DNA of 64,000 bases from Faecalicatena contorta (GTDB lineage Bacteria; Bacillota; Clostridia; Lachnospirales; Lachnospiraceae). Location of the stretch: NCBI RefSeq assembly GCF_021531975.1, contig NZ_JAFBIY010000004.1, forward strand, positions 62,001 through 126,000, in the 5' to 3' direction. The notes under the pieces were generated by a model that was not told the DNA's origin, did no database searches, and worked only from the letters and a program-made list of their open reading frames with translations. The translations under genes and the position numbers were made by a program. Shown piece after piece: positions 63,081-64,000 of this stretch (its first letter is position 1; each line of letters starts with the position of its first letter).

Positions 63081-64000
63081 ATGCTTACATTAGAGAAATT
63101 TGAAGAAGCAAGTGAACTTGTGAAAAAGGTGACTTTACCGACAAAGCTTGTTTACAGTGAATATTTCAGTGAACAGACAGGTGGTAAAATATATCTGAAG
63201 CCGGAAAATATGCAGTACACCGGTGCGTACAAAGTACGTGGTGCATATTACAAGATCAGTACGATGAGTGAAGAAGAGAGAAAAAAAGGCCTGGTTGCTG
63301 CTTCTGCCGGAAATCATGCGCAGGGTGTAGCTTACGCCGCTAAAAAATTTGGGTGTAAAGCAACGATCGTAATGCCGACCATTACCCCTCTTATCAAAGT
63401 AAATCGTACAAAGAGTTATGGAGCAGAAGTTATTCTTCACGGTGATGTTTATGACGATGCATGCGCCTATGCCATGAAGATAGCAGAGGAACAGGGATGT
63501 ACATTTGTACATGCATTTGATGATCTTGAAGTTGCTACCGGGCAGGGAAGTATTGCCATGGAAATCGTGCAGGAGCTTCCGACTGTGGATTATATTCTTG
63601 TTCCAATCGGTGGCGGAGGACTTATCACAGGTGTTGCAACACTTGCAAAGATGCTGAACCCAAAGATTAAGATTATTGGTGTTGAGCCCGCTGCTGCTGC
63701 AAGTATGACAGCTGCGATCGCAGCCGGCGAGCCGGTAACAATTGAGAAGGCAGATACCATAGCTGATGGTACAGCAGTGAAGCGTGTAGGAGAGAATATC
63801 TTCCCGTATGCAAAAGAAAATATTGATCAGATCCTGACTGTACAGGATGATGAGTTGATCGGTGTTTTCCTTGATATGGTAGAGAATCATAAGATGATCG
63901 TTGAAAATTCCGGTCTTCTTACTGTTGCAGCATTAAAGCAGCTGGACTTAAAAGGAAAGAAAGCCGTTGCCATATTAAGTGGTGGAAATATGGATGTGAT
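63081..64000 (+). CDS. Threonine ammonia-lyase, 3' truncated by the window
   Basis: PLP-dependent threonine (or serine) ammonia-lyase; 306 residues are visible and the frame is still open at the window edge. The start ATG at 63081 follows GGAGG. The PLP Lys51 is in YTGAYKVRGA, ASAGNHAQGVAY (about 75-86) and PIGGGGLITG (about 175-184) are the phosphate and substrate loops. The product is 2-oxobutyrate. Whether the missing end has an ACT domain (biosynthetic IlvA or catabolic TdcB) cannot be seen. It may be co-transcribed with ftsY (5-base gap). Confidence 0.92.
   Translation, partial: MLTLEKFEEASELVKKVTLPTKLVYSEYFSEQTGGKIYLKPENMQYTGAYKVRGAYYKISTMSEEERKKGLVAASAGNHAQGVAYAAKKFGCKATIVMPTITPLIKVNRTKSYGAEVILHGDVYDDACAYAMKIAEEQGCTFVHAFDDLEVATGQGSIAMEIVQELPTVDYILVPIGGGGLITGVATLAKMLNPKIKIIGVEPAAAASMTAAIAAGEPVTIEKADTIADGTAVKRVGENIFPYAKENIDQILTVQDDELIGVFLDMVENHKMIVENSGLLTVAALKQLDLKGKKAVAILSGGNMDV

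Overview
The window looks like chromosomal core DNA from an anaerobic, spore-forming member of the Clostridia, most likely family Lachnospiraceae. Supporting this are moderate GC, strong AGGAGG ribosome-binding sites, SpoIIM-like and SpoVB-like membrane proteins, pta-ackA acetate formation, a 1414-residue acyl-CoA dehydratase activase fusion, a DUF6472-type small protein, and the order yceD-rpmF-plsX-acpP-rnc-smc-ftsY. No species can be named from sequence reading alone. No phage, CRISPR array, transposase gene or rRNA operon was seen. There is one tRNA, Leu(CAA).

Layout. 1-5.6 kb: the end of a BMP-family lipoprotein-like gene, a phosphoesterase, a CsoR-controlled copper module (csoR-copA) and a D,D-carboxypeptidase. 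5.6-16 kb: a perfect palindrome, two phosphatases, scpAB, a second carboxypeptidase, SOS-controlled recA-recX, RNase Y, a NUDIX hydrolase and two sporulation-type membrane proteins. 16-20 kb: an Fe-S and tRNA-thiolation operon (Rrf2 regulator, iscS, iscU, mnmA) and a PHP phosphatase. 20-26 kb: glycolysis (gap, pgk, tpiA, an alpha/beta hydrolase, gpmI). 26-35 kb: small enzymes, then a 6.8-kb segment (acyl-CoA dehydratase activase, rhomboid-like protein, pyruvate kinase) enclosed by two inverted copies of a composite palindromic repeat. 35-39 kb: TrmB-like regulator, diaminopimelate decarboxylase, tRNA-Leu and a PucR regulator. 39-43.6 kb: a catabolic cluster (M20 amidohydrolase, FAD amine/amino-acid oxidoreductase, EtfB, EtfA). 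43.7-53 kb: polA-coaE and housekeeping genes, tmcAL and mgtE. 53-64 kb: pta-ackA, yceD-rpmF-plsX-acpP, rnc-smc-ftsY and a truncated threonine ammonia-lyase.

The observations most worth following up are these. (1) The paired, inverted, nested palindromic elements at 27389-28053 and 34821-35300, each abutting stop codons, look like an undescribed non-autonomous repeat family and could let the enclosed segment invert. (2) copA carries a C-terminal CopZ-like domain preceded by a full Shine-Dalgarno and in-frame ATG, so one gene may make both pump and chaperone. (3) The PucR/amidohydrolase/FAD-oxidase/ETF cluster may be an anaerobic pathway that oxidises a carbamoylated or N-substituted amino acid through electron-transfer flavoprotein. 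(4) Two palindromes with one-base loops share a GGGACG/CGTCCC pattern.

Several control sites can be read directly: a CsoR-type operator inside the csoR promoter spacer, a LexA box at recA, a cre-like site at the dehydratase activase, and well-spaced sigma-A type promoters before many operons. All functional names rest on motif recognition and remembered family features; no database search was possible.
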